Part shown: positions 25,676 through 33,621 of the stretch, one piece after another
Layout: each line of letters starts with the position of its first letter
Numbering within the stretch: position 1 is the first letter of the stretch
From: Plantactinospora sp. BC1
Lineage (GTDB): Bacteria; Actinomycetota; Actinomycetes; Mycobacteriales; Micromonosporaceae
Reading direction: 5' to 3'
Assembly: GCF_003030345.1 (NCBI RefSeq)
Contig: NZ_CP028158.1
Coordinates: forward strand, 2,976,001 to 3,040,000
DNA: 64,000 nt
Made by a program: the position numbers and the translations under genes
Notes under the pieces: generated by a model
What the model was told of the DNA's origin: nothing
Database searches by the model: none
Seen by the model: only the letters and a program-made list of their open reading frames with translations

Positions 25676-26326
25676 ATGGCCCCAACCACCGAACTCGTCA
25701 TCGCCCGCCACGGCGAAGCCGCCTGCAACGTCGCCGGAATCGTCGGCGGCGAACGCGGCTGCACCGGACTGACCGACCGGGGGCGCCACCAGGTCACACG
25801 GCTCGCTGCCCGGCTGGCTGCCGAGCACGCAACCCGCCCGTATGCGGTCTTCTACTCCACCCCCCGACTCCGGGTAGTCCAGACCGCCGAGATCATCACG
25901 AAGGCTCTCCACCTACCGCCCACCGTTGAGGCGAAACTTCGCGGGCCTCACCACGGCGACGCCGATGGCCGCCCGTGGGCGGACGTCAAGACCACCTTTC
26001 AGGGCCCGCCCCAACACGCCCCCGACGCCCCATACGCCGACGGGTCCGAAACGTGGAACCAATACCTCGACCGGTCAACCAAAGCCCTACAGGAGATCCT
26101 CGCCCGGCACGAGGGCCAGCGAATCCTCATCGCCGCCCACGGCGAGACCATCGAGGCCGCCAACAACCTACTCTTCACACTCCCCCAGGACGCCTGCCTG
26201 CGGCTCGGCTTCGTCACCGACCACGCCTCGGTCACCCGGTGGCAGCGACCGACCAACCGGTTCGGCCGCACCATTTGGCAACTCGTCGCCCACAACGACA
26301 CCCGCCACCTCGAACCCGGGCGATGA
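25676..26326 (+). CDS. Histidine phosphatase family protein
   Basis: A 216-aa histidine phosphatase (phosphoglycerate-mutase-like). The catalytic RHGEAACN is at residues 10-17, a second Arg is in YSTPRLRVVQT, and the second His is in LIAAHGETIEA. The N-terminal ATG at 25676 has GAAGGAG upstream and places RHG at the normal position; a start 42 nt earlier is less likely. Members include alpha-ribazole phosphatase and broad phosphatases. Together with kinases on both sides it suggests stepwise phosphorylation and dephosphorylation of an intermediate. Confidence 0.85.
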   Translation: MAPTTELVIARHGEAACNVAGIVGGERGCTGLTDRGRHQVTRLAARLAAEHATRPYAVFYSTPRLRVVQTAEIITKALHLPPTVEAKLRGPHHGDADGRPWADVKTTFQGPPQHAPDAPYADGSETWNQYLDRSTKALQEILARHEGQRILIAAHGETIEAANNLLFTLPQDACLRLGFVTDHASVTRWQRPTNRFGRTIWQLVAHNDTRHLEPGR

Positions 26327-27093
26327 GCAGCACCGACCTCCTCCAACTCTGCCGGCGTCTTCTCGACACCGACGCGGTGCCCGTGACGTGGCACCCGGGC
26401 CATGCAGGTACTCAGTTGCTCCGCGCCTCGACCGCCGAGCACGGGGAGGTGATAGTCAAACCACACCGCAGCCAAGAACGGCACACGCAGGAGGTACATG
26501 CCTACCGGGCCTGGGTTCTGGCCCTCGGTGACCAAGCCCCCCGCCTACTCGCGACAGCCGACGATCCGCCCGCGATCATCATCACGGTCGTGCCAGGTGT
26601 ACCGCTGAACCAGCGAAGACTTTGCCCCGAGGCCGAGCAGGATGCATACCGCCAAGCCGGGCGGCTACTCAAGACGCTTCACGCCGCCGGACCGCCGAGG
26701 CTGGAGCCGGATTGGACAGCCTGGCTCGCCGATCGATCCGAGTATTGGATTCACCGAGCCGGAGACCGGATAACGCCTAGCGACCGGGCCGAGGTACGCG
26801 CCCACATGCGAGCCCTCCAAGACCTCGCCCCGCTACCGGCCCTGCCGTGCCACCTCGACTTCATGCCCCGCAACATGATCTACGGTAACGACGGCATTGT
26901 TCGCCTGATCGACTTCGAGCACAGCCGGTACGACCTGCCCGCCCGCAACCTCGTACGCCTCGCCACCCGCGCCTGGCCCCTCCGCCCCGACCTACGCGAC
27001 ACCTTCCTCGACGAGTACGGCCACCTCACCGCAACGGACCACGAGGTGCTGGAACACTGTGCCTACCTCGACGCTATAACCTGCACTAGATAG
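26323..27093 (+). CDS. Aminoglycoside-phosphotransferase-fold kinase (2)
   Basis: A 256-aa APH-fold kinase with a full catalytic loop CHLDFMPRNMI and the metal-binding LIDFEHS, more canonical than the first kinase of the operon. The Lys of the N-lobe is probably in VIVKPHR. It overlaps the histidine phosphatase stop by ATGA and ends the operon; a short inverted repeat follows at 27121. Two APH-fold enzymes in one small cluster suggest one for biosynthesis and one for protection, but nothing in the sequence decides this. Confidence 0.8.
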   Translation: MSSTDLLQLCRRLLDTDAVPVTWHPGHAGTQLLRASTAEHGEVIVKPHRSQERHTQEVHAYRAWVLALGDQAPRLLATADDPPAIIITVVPGVPLNQRRLCPEAEQDAYRQAGRLLKTLHAAGPPRLEPDWTAWLADRSEYWIHRAGDRITPSDRAEVRAHMRALQDLAPLPALPCHLDFMPRNMIYGNDGIVRLIDFEHSRYDLPARNLVRLATRAWPLRPDLRDTFLDEYGHLTATDHEVLEHCAYLDAITCTR

Positions 27094-27120
27094 AGTATCG
27101 CCGATAGGGCATCCGGCTCC

Positions 27121-27143
27121 ACTTCGCCAAACCCTAGCGAAGT
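27121..27143 (+). terminator. Weak hairpin after the operon
   Basis: ACTTCGC pairs with GCGAAGT across nine bases. It lies 28 nt after the last gene of the biosynthetic operon and before the convergent hypothetical gene. The stem is short and lacks a T-run, so termination is only plausible. Confidence 0.35.
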
Positions 27144-27229
27144 GAGCAGCACTCAACTCGCGGCAGCCGCGCCCTCGGCTCTTTCGGTCTGCCGATAGGC
27201 ACAGCTGTTCTGCAACGCCAGGCCTCTGG

Positions 27230-27931
27230 TTAGCCTGCGTTTTCCGGGTCAGTGATGAAGGTTAAAAACTCGGTACCGAGCGGCGTGGTCGCTACTCCCC
27301 ACAACCCCCCTTGGGTCATAATTCCCGACAGCGATTGACCGACTAGACCGGCGTTGGTTAGTGCTGCCGCGTACCGGTCTATCAAGTCCTGACGACCACC
27401 GAGCTCGGGCATGCCTGCCTCAATGATCGCCTTCTTCGACCCCATGGTGATGTTCGGTCGTGCGACTTGGTGGCGGTCGAACCAGCCTGGCGGATCAGAG
27501 AGCAGCTTCAACAGCCGCACATGCGTCGGGGTGAACTGATCGATCATGCCGAAGAAAAGCTGTTGAGTGTCGCCATCCGGAGCATCGGGAAGCACCGCGT
27601 TAACAACCGCGTTACGGAGTAGTGCCAGTTTCTCGGTTCGCGAGGTCCGGTCGGCGATCTGTGAGGCTGTAGTTAGCGCATCCATAAATGCATCGTTGCT
27701 CATGAGTTGTTCGAAGTCGCCCAACTTGTCGCCGAGACGGTGCACCTTCTCGGCGAGACCATTGAGCCACCGGCTACGCCGATCCGCGAGGCGCCGGCCG
27801 GCGGCTTCAGTGAATGCGATCTGCAGAGGCCCGCCGACGCCCGGCACGGCCGATATTGCCATCTCGGTGACTCTCGTCAGCCCCTGTCGACGGTCTGTGT
27901 CCTCAGGATACGGCTCCACGCACAGCATCAT
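27230..27931 (-). CDS. Conserved-looking hypothetical protein
   Basis: A 233-aa soluble protein with no signal peptide or membrane segment. The N-terminal half is helical (AISAVPGVGGPLQIAFTEAA then a long amphipathic helix). The C-terminal half (LLKLLSDPPGWFDRHQ ... LSGIMTQGGLWG) resembles unnamed actinomycete and phage-neighbourhood proteins, but I cannot name a family. It is convergent with the biosynthetic operon and lies beside the DUF4238 gene in the same orientation. These two genes fill the space before tRNA-Lys and may be island cargo. Confidence 0.6.
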   Translation of the reverse strand: MMLCVEPYPEDTDRRQGLTRVTEMAISAVPGVGGPLQIAFTEAAGRRLADRRSRWLNGLAEKVHRLGDKLGDFEQLMSNDAFMDALTTASQIADRTSRTEKLALLRNAVVNAVLPDAPDGDTQQLFFGMIDQFTPTHVRLLKLLSDPPGWFDRHQVARPNITMGSKKAIIEAGMPELGGRQDLIDRYAAALTNAGLVGQSLSGIMTQGGLWGVATTPLGTEFLTFITDPENAG

Positions 27932-27998
27932 GCCTTACGGATAACAACTACGGCCTCCTGCGTTTGGACCAGTCCATATGTCATTTGGTCCGCTCCCG

Positions 27999-28997
27999 CT
28001 ACTTGTACGACCACATGTTCGGCGCGGGGAGGTGAAGCCCCTGGTCGCAGAGGGCGACATCCGGGCCAACCGCAAATGCCTCGGACTGCTCTACACAGCA
28101 GCCAGGAGGGTCCACGTGTTCGCCCTGGGGCGTCCACTGGGAGCAATGAAGCCGCACCTGTGGCCGTCGCCGGAACTTCTTGGCCCGAGGCAGCCGGTCA
28201 CGCTGCTCTCCGCTCGAGAAGATCATGCGCTCCCGGCCCTGCTCCACGCCGTCGCGCACGATGCCTACCAGCTTGCCGGTCGCTTCACGTATGACGGCTT
28301 TCTCGCCCAGGAGGTCGTTACTGAGAGCAATGACGCGGTGTGGACTAACCGGCCAGATAACGTATGGAGTGGCGACGAGGCTTGGGCGCAAGTTGTGTCG
28401 GTACGGGACCACCACCGGAGCATCACATGTCATGAACCGGCCCTTGACGTCGTGCCACACCTCGATCTGCCGAGTCGTAAGCACATCGGCGGCGTCCCAC
28501 ATTGCCGAGAACAACAACTCGGTGTGGATACCTGCTGCCGAGTACGGATTCTCGGGATCGTTCATCTCCTTGAACTCGTGCGGATTCTGCGCGACGAGCC
28601 ATGCGTTATGCTGTTGACGAAGTCTTCGCTGTTGAGGCGTGCGCATGCGCTGGATAGCCATCGAGACTCCGAGCGCGATTAGATCATCGAACTCCAGCTC
28701 GTCCGGGTCTTGGAGCTGGCTGAACAAGGTCTGCACCCGTCGTAGCTCGGCGTCCGCGACGCCAAAAAGCAGCTCCACCCGATTGTGGGCAGCACCGTCG
28801 GGGCCGACGACGCGGTAGAAGTTCTCCTCGACGCAAATGTCAGCAAGACCGAGTGACCTCACCACACCTGTGACTGTATCGAGAGCCCGCACCCGTTTGC
28901 CATCAAATGACCACTCTCGAAGGTACGCCCTCGGGACGTAGTGGTGTCGGCGGCTGACTGGGTCCTCCGCCGTCTGCAGGCGCAGCAACTTGTCCAT
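27999..28997 (-). CDS. DUF4238 domain protein
   Basis: A protein of about 332 aa from the ATG at 28997. It carries the DUF4238 signature RRHHYVPRAYLREW near the N-terminus, then a long helical domain with metal-ligand-like residues (MTCDAPVVVP). The family is widespread in bacteria and often found in accessory regions, but its function is unknown. The frame continues upstream to 29261, but that extension is not protein-like and the signature should lie near the start. It is adjacent to tRNA-Lys. Confidence 0.7.
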   Translation of the reverse strand: MDKLLRLQTAEDPVSRRHHYVPRAYLREWSFDGKRVRALDTVTGVVRSLGLADICVEENFYRVVGPDGAAHNRVELLFGVADAELRRVQTLFSQLQDPDELEFDDLIALGVSMAIQRMRTPQQRRLRQQHNAWLVAQNPHEFKEMNDPENPYSAAGIHTELLFSAMWDAADVLTTRQIEVWHDVKGRFMTCDAPVVVPYRHNLRPSLVATPYVIWPVSPHRVIALSNDLLGEKAVIREATGKLVGIVRDGVEQGRERMIFSSGEQRDRLPRAKKFRRRPQVRLHCSQWTPQGEHVDPPGCCVEQSEAFAVGPDVALCDQGLHLPAPNMWSYK

Positions 28998-29459
28998 GTA
29001 GTCACGTGCACGTCCGCGCAGGGACCGGCCCCCCGCGGTGAGGGGCACCTGCCCCCAGGGGTTCCGAACTTGCTTGACGATTGCCCAATCGCCGAGGCCG
29101 GGAGGAGCCGAGTCAATTGCCACGTCGCCAGGGTAATCAGTTGCACCGACAGGTCGGTCGACCCATGGCGTGGATGAAACCGTAGCTATCAATGGATCAA
29201 CGGGGGTGGGCACGCCGCAGCGGGATATGCAGTCTGTCGCTCTCAGTCGCCATCTGCACATCTACCTGCGATGACACGGCGCCAATGCCCGCCCCCCGAC
29301 CCTCCCCCAGCCCAGGAGATGTCCACTGGCATAGCACCTGTCCCTGCAGACGCGGAGCGGTCCGACCGCTCCCGATCACCCGCCGAGCACCCATCCACCG
29401 ACACGAACATGAAGAAGGCCCCGATCCGGCGTGAAGTGCCAGGTCAGGGCCTTGATCGT
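28998..29459. other. Gap upstream of DUF4238 gene, next to tRNA-Lys
   Basis: No convincing gene. The minus-strand DUF4238 frame runs through part of it without protein character. Its right end holds the tRNA-Lys terminator. Because integrative elements commonly insert at tRNA 3' ends, and the tRNA's 3' end faces this stretch, an att core could lie here; no repeat copy is visible to me. Confidence 0.4.
29415..29453 (-). terminator. tRNA-Lys terminator hairpin
   Basis: Read on the minus strand just behind the tRNA, AAGGCCCTGACCTGGC pairs with GCCGGATCGGGGCCTT. This 16-bp stem has one mismatch and two G-T wobbles around a seven-base loop, and a pyrimidine-rich tail follows. It is a clear intrinsic-type terminator. 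Confidence 0.75.
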
Positions 29460-29535
29460 TGGTGCGCCGCCAGGGACTCGAACCCCGAACCCGCGGATTA
29501 AGAGTCCGCTGCTCTGCCAGTTGAGCTAGCGGCGC
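29460..29535 (-). tRNA. tRNA-Lys (anticodon CTT)
   Basis: Minus-strand cloverleaf with acceptor GCGCCGC/GCGGCGC, anticodon stem GCGGA/TCCGC, loop CTCTTAA with anticodon CTT, and T-loop GTTCGAG. The CCA end is encoded in the genome. Its 3' end faces the accessory region to the left. Confidence 0.95.
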
Positions 29536-29723
29536 TCGCTGACAACGGGAGAAACCCTAACACGGCTGCGGGAGGAGCTTCCAACCAGTTCCCCTTCCTG
29601 CGACGAGGAGCCGGCCCGAGCCGGCAAAACGGGCATTCCTCCCATAGGTTTGGCGTCCGGGGTCAAAACTGTGGCCCCGATAGTGCACGATGTCTCCCGG
29701 GATTCGAGTGGACCGAGGTGGGG

Positions 29724-30962
29724 ATGGGCAGGAGCACGCGCACCTGGGCGATGATCATCGCTCTGGTGGTCGGCGCGCCGCTGGGTTTGGCGGCGTGTGG
29801 CGGCGACGGAGACGAGAAGCCGCAGTTCGTGAGCGGTGACGGCGGGGCGGCCGGAGCGTCTGCGACCCCGACACCACCCGCCGAGCCGCTCGAGTTCGCG
29901 ATCACCCCGGCCAGCGGCGCCAAGAAGCAGCCGGTGAGCATCGAGATCGGCACCAGCGTCAAGGGCGGGAAGATCAGCAACGTCAGCCTGACCCTCGCCG
30001 GAGGCGGCGCGGTCCGGGGCGCGATGCGGCCGGACGGCTCGTCCTGGGTGCCGGCGGCGCCGCTGAAGTACGCCAAGACCTACACCGCGCAGGTCACCGC
30101 GACCTCTCCCTCCGGCCAGACGGAGACCAAGACCACCTCGTTCACCACCATGGCCAAGCCGAGGTCGGTGATCGGCTCCGGCCTCTACCTCTTCGACGAC
30201 AAGACCTACGGCGTCGCCATGCCGGTGGTGGTGGAGTTCTCCCCCGGCATCGCCAAGAAGGACCGGGCCAAGGTGCAGCAGCGGATGTTCGTCGACTCCG
30301 ACCCGCCGCAGCCCGGCGCCTGGCACTGGGTCTCCAACGGGACCCAGGCCTACTACCGCGCGCCGGAGTACTGGCAGCCGGGGACGACGCTGAGCGTACG
30401 GATCGGGCTGGAGGGCATCCCGCTAAGCAACGGCCGGTACGGCAACGTCGACCGCAAGGCGACCGCCAAGATCGGCAACAGGTTCGAGATGAAGGTCGAC
30501 AACAAGACCAAGAAGATGACCGTCATCGAGGACGGCAAGGTGGTCCGGACCATCCCGGTGAGCCTCGGGAAGAAGAGCACCCCGTCGTCGAGCGGCACCA
30601 TGGTGGTGATGGAGAAGAAGGAGTCCACGGTCTTCGACACCCGCGACGACCCGGACCCGGCGAACCGGTACGTGACGGACATCGACTTCGCCCAGCGACT
30701 GACCTGGGGCGGGGAGTACATCCACGCCGCTCCGTGGTCGGTCGGCGACCAGGGGCGACGCAACGTCTCGCACGGCTGCGTCAACGTCTCCACCGCGAAC
30801 GCCCGCTGGCTCTTCGAGAAGACCAAGACCGGCGACCCGGTGACGATCACCGGTACCGAGCGGAAGCTGGTCTCCGGGAACGGCTGGACCGCCTGGAACC
30901 TGCCCTGGCAGGAGTACGTCAAGGGCAGCGCCCTGCCGGTCCCCGCCGACCTGGGCGCCTGA
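29724..30962 (+). CDS. Lipoprotein L,D-transpeptidase (paralogue 1)
   Basis: A 412-aa cell-wall enzyme. The N-terminus has a signal peptide ending in the lipobox LAAC, then an acidic linker, two Ig-like beta domains (about residues 45-250), and a YkuD catalytic domain. The active-site pattern is HAAPWSV...NVSHGCVNVS, with the nucleophile Cys in HGC. This is the domain order of mycobacterial LdtMt2-type enzymes, which make 3-3 cross-links in peptidoglycan. I prefer the ATG at 29724 with GAGG upstream over the GTG 6 nt earlier. A close paralogue follows 250 bp downstream. Confidence 0.92.
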   Translation: MGRSTRTWAMIIALVVGAPLGLAACGGDGDEKPQFVSGDGGAAGASATPTPPAEPLEFAITPASGAKKQPVSIEIGTSVKGGKISNVSLTLAGGGAVRGAMRPDGSSWVPAAPLKYAKTYTAQVTATSPSGQTETKTTSFTTMAKPRSVIGSGLYLFDDKTYGVAMPVVVEFSPGIAKKDRAKVQQRMFVDSDPPQPGAWHWVSNGTQAYYRAPEYWQPGTTLSVRIGLEGIPLSNGRYGNVDRKATAKIGNRFEMKVDNKTKKMTVIEDGKVVRTIPVSLGKKSTPSSSGTMVVMEKKESTVFDTRDDPDPANRYVTDIDFAQRLTWGGEYIHAAPWSVGDQGRRNVSHGCVNVSTANARWLFEKTKTGDPVTITGTERKLVSGNGWTAWNLPWQEYVKGSALPVPADLGA

Positions 30963-30982
30963 CCTGGGCCAGCACGGCGACG

Positions 30983-31020
30983 GACCGACGACCGACCGAC
31001 GACCGACCGACGACCGACCG
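30983..31020. repeat. 11-bp tandem repeat between two ldt genes
   Basis: The unit GACCGACGACC occurs three times head to tail plus a partial copy. Another short duplication (GGATCGAGGAC twice) follows at about 31025-31047. They lie in the gap between the paralogous L,D-transpeptidase genes. Confidence 0.85.
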
Positions 31021-31209
31021 GCGACGGATCGAGGACGGATCGAGGACGACTTCGGTCGACATTGAGGTACCAACCGGTTGAATCGACCTGATCCGATGGT
31101 GTTCTACGGCACGGGAGGAAACGAAAACTTGCTCACGGACGTCTTTGGGAGAGGATGACCGTGGGGACCGAGTGGGTACAGCTGTGGAAAACAGCAGTGT
31201 GAGGGGATC

Positions 31210-32523
31210 ATGCGACCAGGCCGGAATCAGATGACCCGTGGTACCTCCGACCGGGGTCCGGCGACGCGGGTACGACGACCCGCGCCGCTGCGTGCCCTCG
31301 CCTCGGTCCTGATCGCCGGGGCCCTGGCGGTCACCGCGACCGCCTGCACCGGCGACGGCGACAAGGGCGCCGGGCCCTCGTTCCAGGGCGGCAGCGAGGC
31401 CGAGCAGCAGCCGAAGGCCTCCGCGACGATCACCGCGCCGGCGGCCGACGCCAAGGACGTACCCGCCTCGGCGGAGATCGCCTTCAGCAGCAAGGACGCC
31501 GTCGAGACGACCGTCGAGGTCAAGAACGCGGCCGGTGAGGCCGTCAAGGGTGCGCTCACCGCCACCGGGACGTGGCTGCCGGAGAAGGCGCTCGAATACG
31601 GTACGACGTACACCGCGACCGTGACCGCGACCGGCGACGACGGCAAGCCGGCGACGACGACCAGCACCTTCACCACCATGGCCAAGCCCGGCAAGCAGAT
31701 CCGGGTGACCAGTTTCCTCGGCGACGGCCAGACGGTCGGGGTCGGCATGCCGTTGATCGTCAAGTTCAGCCGGGCCGTACCGGAGGACTACCGGGACGAC
31801 GTGCAGCGTCGGATGACCGTGCAGGCCACTCCGGCCCAGGAGGGGATCTGGCACTGGGTCAGCCCGACCGAGGTGCGCTACCGCCCGAAGACGTACTGGA
31901 AGGCCAACACCAAGATCTTTTACAAGATCCAGGCCGGCGGGCTGCCGATGGGCGACGGCTGGTACGGCCGGTCCGACCTCACCGTCGACATCAAGACCGG
32001 GCCTGCGGTGGTGATGACCGTCGACAACAAGACCAAGAAGATGACGGTCAAGAAGGACGGGAAGGTCATCAAGACCATCCCGGTCAGCCTCGGCAAGAAG
32101 AGCACCCCCTCCTCGAGCGGCACGATGGTGGTCATCGAGAAGCTGAAGAAGACCGTCTTCAACACCATGGACGATCCGAACCCGGCCAACCGCTACATCA
32201 CCGACATCGAGTACGCCCAGCGGCTCACCTGGGGTGGCGAGTTCATCCACGCGGCGCCCTGGTCCGTCGCCTCGCAGGGGCGTACGAACGTGTCGCACGG
32301 CTGCGTCAACATGTCCACCGCCAACGCGAGCTGGCTGTTCAACCAGACCCGGGTCGGCGACCCGATCGTGGTGAAGGGCACCGAGCGCAAGCTGCAGAAC
32401 GGCAACGGCTGGACCGACTGGAACATGAGCTGGGACGAGTACGTCAAGGGCAGCGCGATCCCGGTCGGCGAGACGGCGACCGCGCCGACCACCGAGCCGA
32501 CCACCGGCACCGTCACGGGCTGA
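31210..32523 (+). CDS. Lipoprotein L,D-transpeptidase (paralogue 2)
   Basis: A 437-aa paralogue of the preceding enzyme with the same order: signal peptide with a slightly atypical lipobox (TATAC), Ig-like domains, and a YkuD domain with VSHGCVNMS. The segment around KTKKMTVKKDGKV and the active site is nearly identical between the two, indicating tandem duplication. It is an exported cell-wall cross-linking enzyme. A strong hairpin follows the stop (32564-32610). The C-terminal tail is Thr/Pro-rich. Confidence 0.92.
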   Translation: MRPGRNQMTRGTSDRGPATRVRRPAPLRALASVLIAGALAVTATACTGDGDKGAGPSFQGGSEAEQQPKASATITAPAADAKDVPASAEIAFSSKDAVETTVEVKNAAGEAVKGALTATGTWLPEKALEYGTTYTATVTATGDDGKPATTTSTFTTMAKPGKQIRVTSFLGDGQTVGVGMPLIVKFSRAVPEDYRDDVQRRMTVQATPAQEGIWHWVSPTEVRYRPKTYWKANTKIFYKIQAGGLPMGDGWYGRSDLTVDIKTGPAVVMTVDNKTKKMTVKKDGKVIKTIPVSLGKKSTPSSSGTMVVIEKLKKTVFNTMDDPNPANRYITDIEYAQRLTWGGEFIHAAPWSVASQGRTNVSHGCVNMSTANASWLFNQTRVGDPIVVKGTERKLQNGNGWTDWNMSWDEYVKGSAIPVGETATAPTTEPTTGTVTG

Positions 32524-32563
32524 ACCGGCGACAAGCCCGCCCCCACCGCCCACCGCCCACCGA

Positions 32564-32610
32564 AGACGCCCTAGCCCTCCCGGAACCGTCCGGAGCGGGC
32601 GAGGGCGTCT
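32564..32610 (+). terminator. Terminator of ldt paralogue 2
   Basis: AGACGCCCT pairs with AGGGCGTCT, extended inward by GCCC/GGGC after one unpaired base. It begins 41 nt past the L,D-transpeptidase stop. Confidence 0.65.
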
Positions 32611-32676
32611 CGCGGAAGCAGGAGCGGGAGCGGGAGCGGGCCTCGGATCGATCGCGGTTACCTGCCCCAGAACGAT

Positions 32677-32704
32677 CAAGACCCCCTCGGAGGAGGGGGT
32701 CTTG
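32677..32704 (-). terminator. tRNA-His terminator
   Basis: A perfect 12-bp stem (CAAGACCCCCTC / GAGGGGGTCTTG) with a four-base loop, lying 33 nt behind the 3' end of tRNA-His on the minus strand. Confidence 0.75.
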
Positions 32705-32737
32705 TCTCGACCTGCCGATCGCGAGATCCGGCATGAG

Positions 32738-32811
32738 GGTGACTGATGGGATTTGAACCCACGACACCCGGGACCACAACCCGGTGCTCTGCCAACTGAG
32801 CTACAGCCACC
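32738..32811 (-). tRNA. tRNA-His (anticodon GTG)
   Basis: Minus-strand cloverleaf. It has the histidine-specific eight-base-pair acceptor stem (GGTGGCTG with CAGTCACC, including G-1 with C73), anticodon loop TTGTGGT with anticodon GTG, and T-loop GTTCAAA. CCA is not encoded. Confidence 0.95.
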
Positions 32812-32956
32812 ATGTTCAGTTTGATCAGGAACATCCGCCACAACCGGATCAGCGGATCCGGCAGGGCGACGACCAATGATAGCCACACCCCTCCCCCCGC
32901 CGTCGACCGGGTTGCACCCTGTCCGAGACGACGGCGGGAACGCCGGGCCGAGGCCC

Positions 32957-33547
32957 TCAGAGCTCGGCGGCGATGGCCTTGGCGGCGTCGACGTCCGGGC
33001 CGGGCAGCGGTACGAAGATCGTCCGGCGGTAGTACTCGAGCTCCCGGATGCTCTCCCGGACGTCGGCCAGGGCCCGGTGGGCCAGCCCCTTGGCCGGCTG
33101 CCCGAAGTAGACCCGGGGGTACCAGCGACGGCACAACTCCTTGATCGACGAGACGTCGATCATGCGGTAGTGCAGGTGCGCGTCGAGTCGCGGCATGTCG
33201 CGGGCCAGGAAGCCACGGTCGGTGGCGATCGAGTTGCCGCAGAGCGGTGCCGTACGCGGGTCCTTGACCAACGAGGTGACGTACTCCAGCACCAGGTCCT
33301 CGGCCTCGCGCAGGCTCACCGTCGAGCGGCGGGCCTCCTCGGTCAGGCCGGAGCGTTCGTGCATCGCCTGCACGATCTCCGGCATGCCGGCCAGCGCCTG
33401 CTCGTCGGCGTGGATCACCACGTCCACACCCTCACCGAGCACGTTGAGGTCACGGTCCGTGACCAGCGCGGCAACCTCGATCAAGGCATCCTTGCCGAGG
33501 TCGAGCCCGGTCATCTCACAGTCGACCCAGACGAGAAGATCAGCCAC
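32957..33547 (-). CDS. orn: Oligoribonuclease
   Basis: A 196-aa DEDDh 3'-5' exonuclease that degrades two- to five-nucleotide RNAs and the pGpG from c-di-GMP turnover. DEDD residues are visible: the Asp/Glu in [10 protein letters not shown] near the N-terminus, a later Asp in [11 protein letters not shown], and the final [10 protein letters not shown]. The length is normal for Orn. It sits beside tRNA-His in an arrangement common in actinomycetes. Confidence 0.95.
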   Translation of the reverse strand: MADLLVWVDCEMTGLDLGKDALIEVAALVTDRDLNVLGEGVDVVIHADEQALAGMPEIVQAMHERSGLTEEARRSTVSLREAEDLVLEYVTSLVKDPRTAPLCGNSIATDRGFLARDMPRLDAHLHYRMIDVSSIKELCRRWYPRVYFGQPAKGLAHRALADVRESIRELEYYRRTIFVPLPGPDVDAAKAIAAEL

Positions 33548-33609
33548 GACGATCAGACTACGCGTAGCCTCGGCAACCGCGCCTCAACGCTGTGGACAGA
33601 ACGGACCGC

Positions 33610-33615
33610 TAGGGT
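33610..33615 (+). promoter_or_regulatory. -10 element of a likely leaderless promoter
   Basis: TAGGGT fits the actinobacterial TANNNT -10 consensus and ends exactly six bases before the GTG of the GT87 gene, which has no ribosome site. Transcription would then begin at or next to the start codon. Confidence 0.45.
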
Positions 33616-33621
33616 TTTCCC

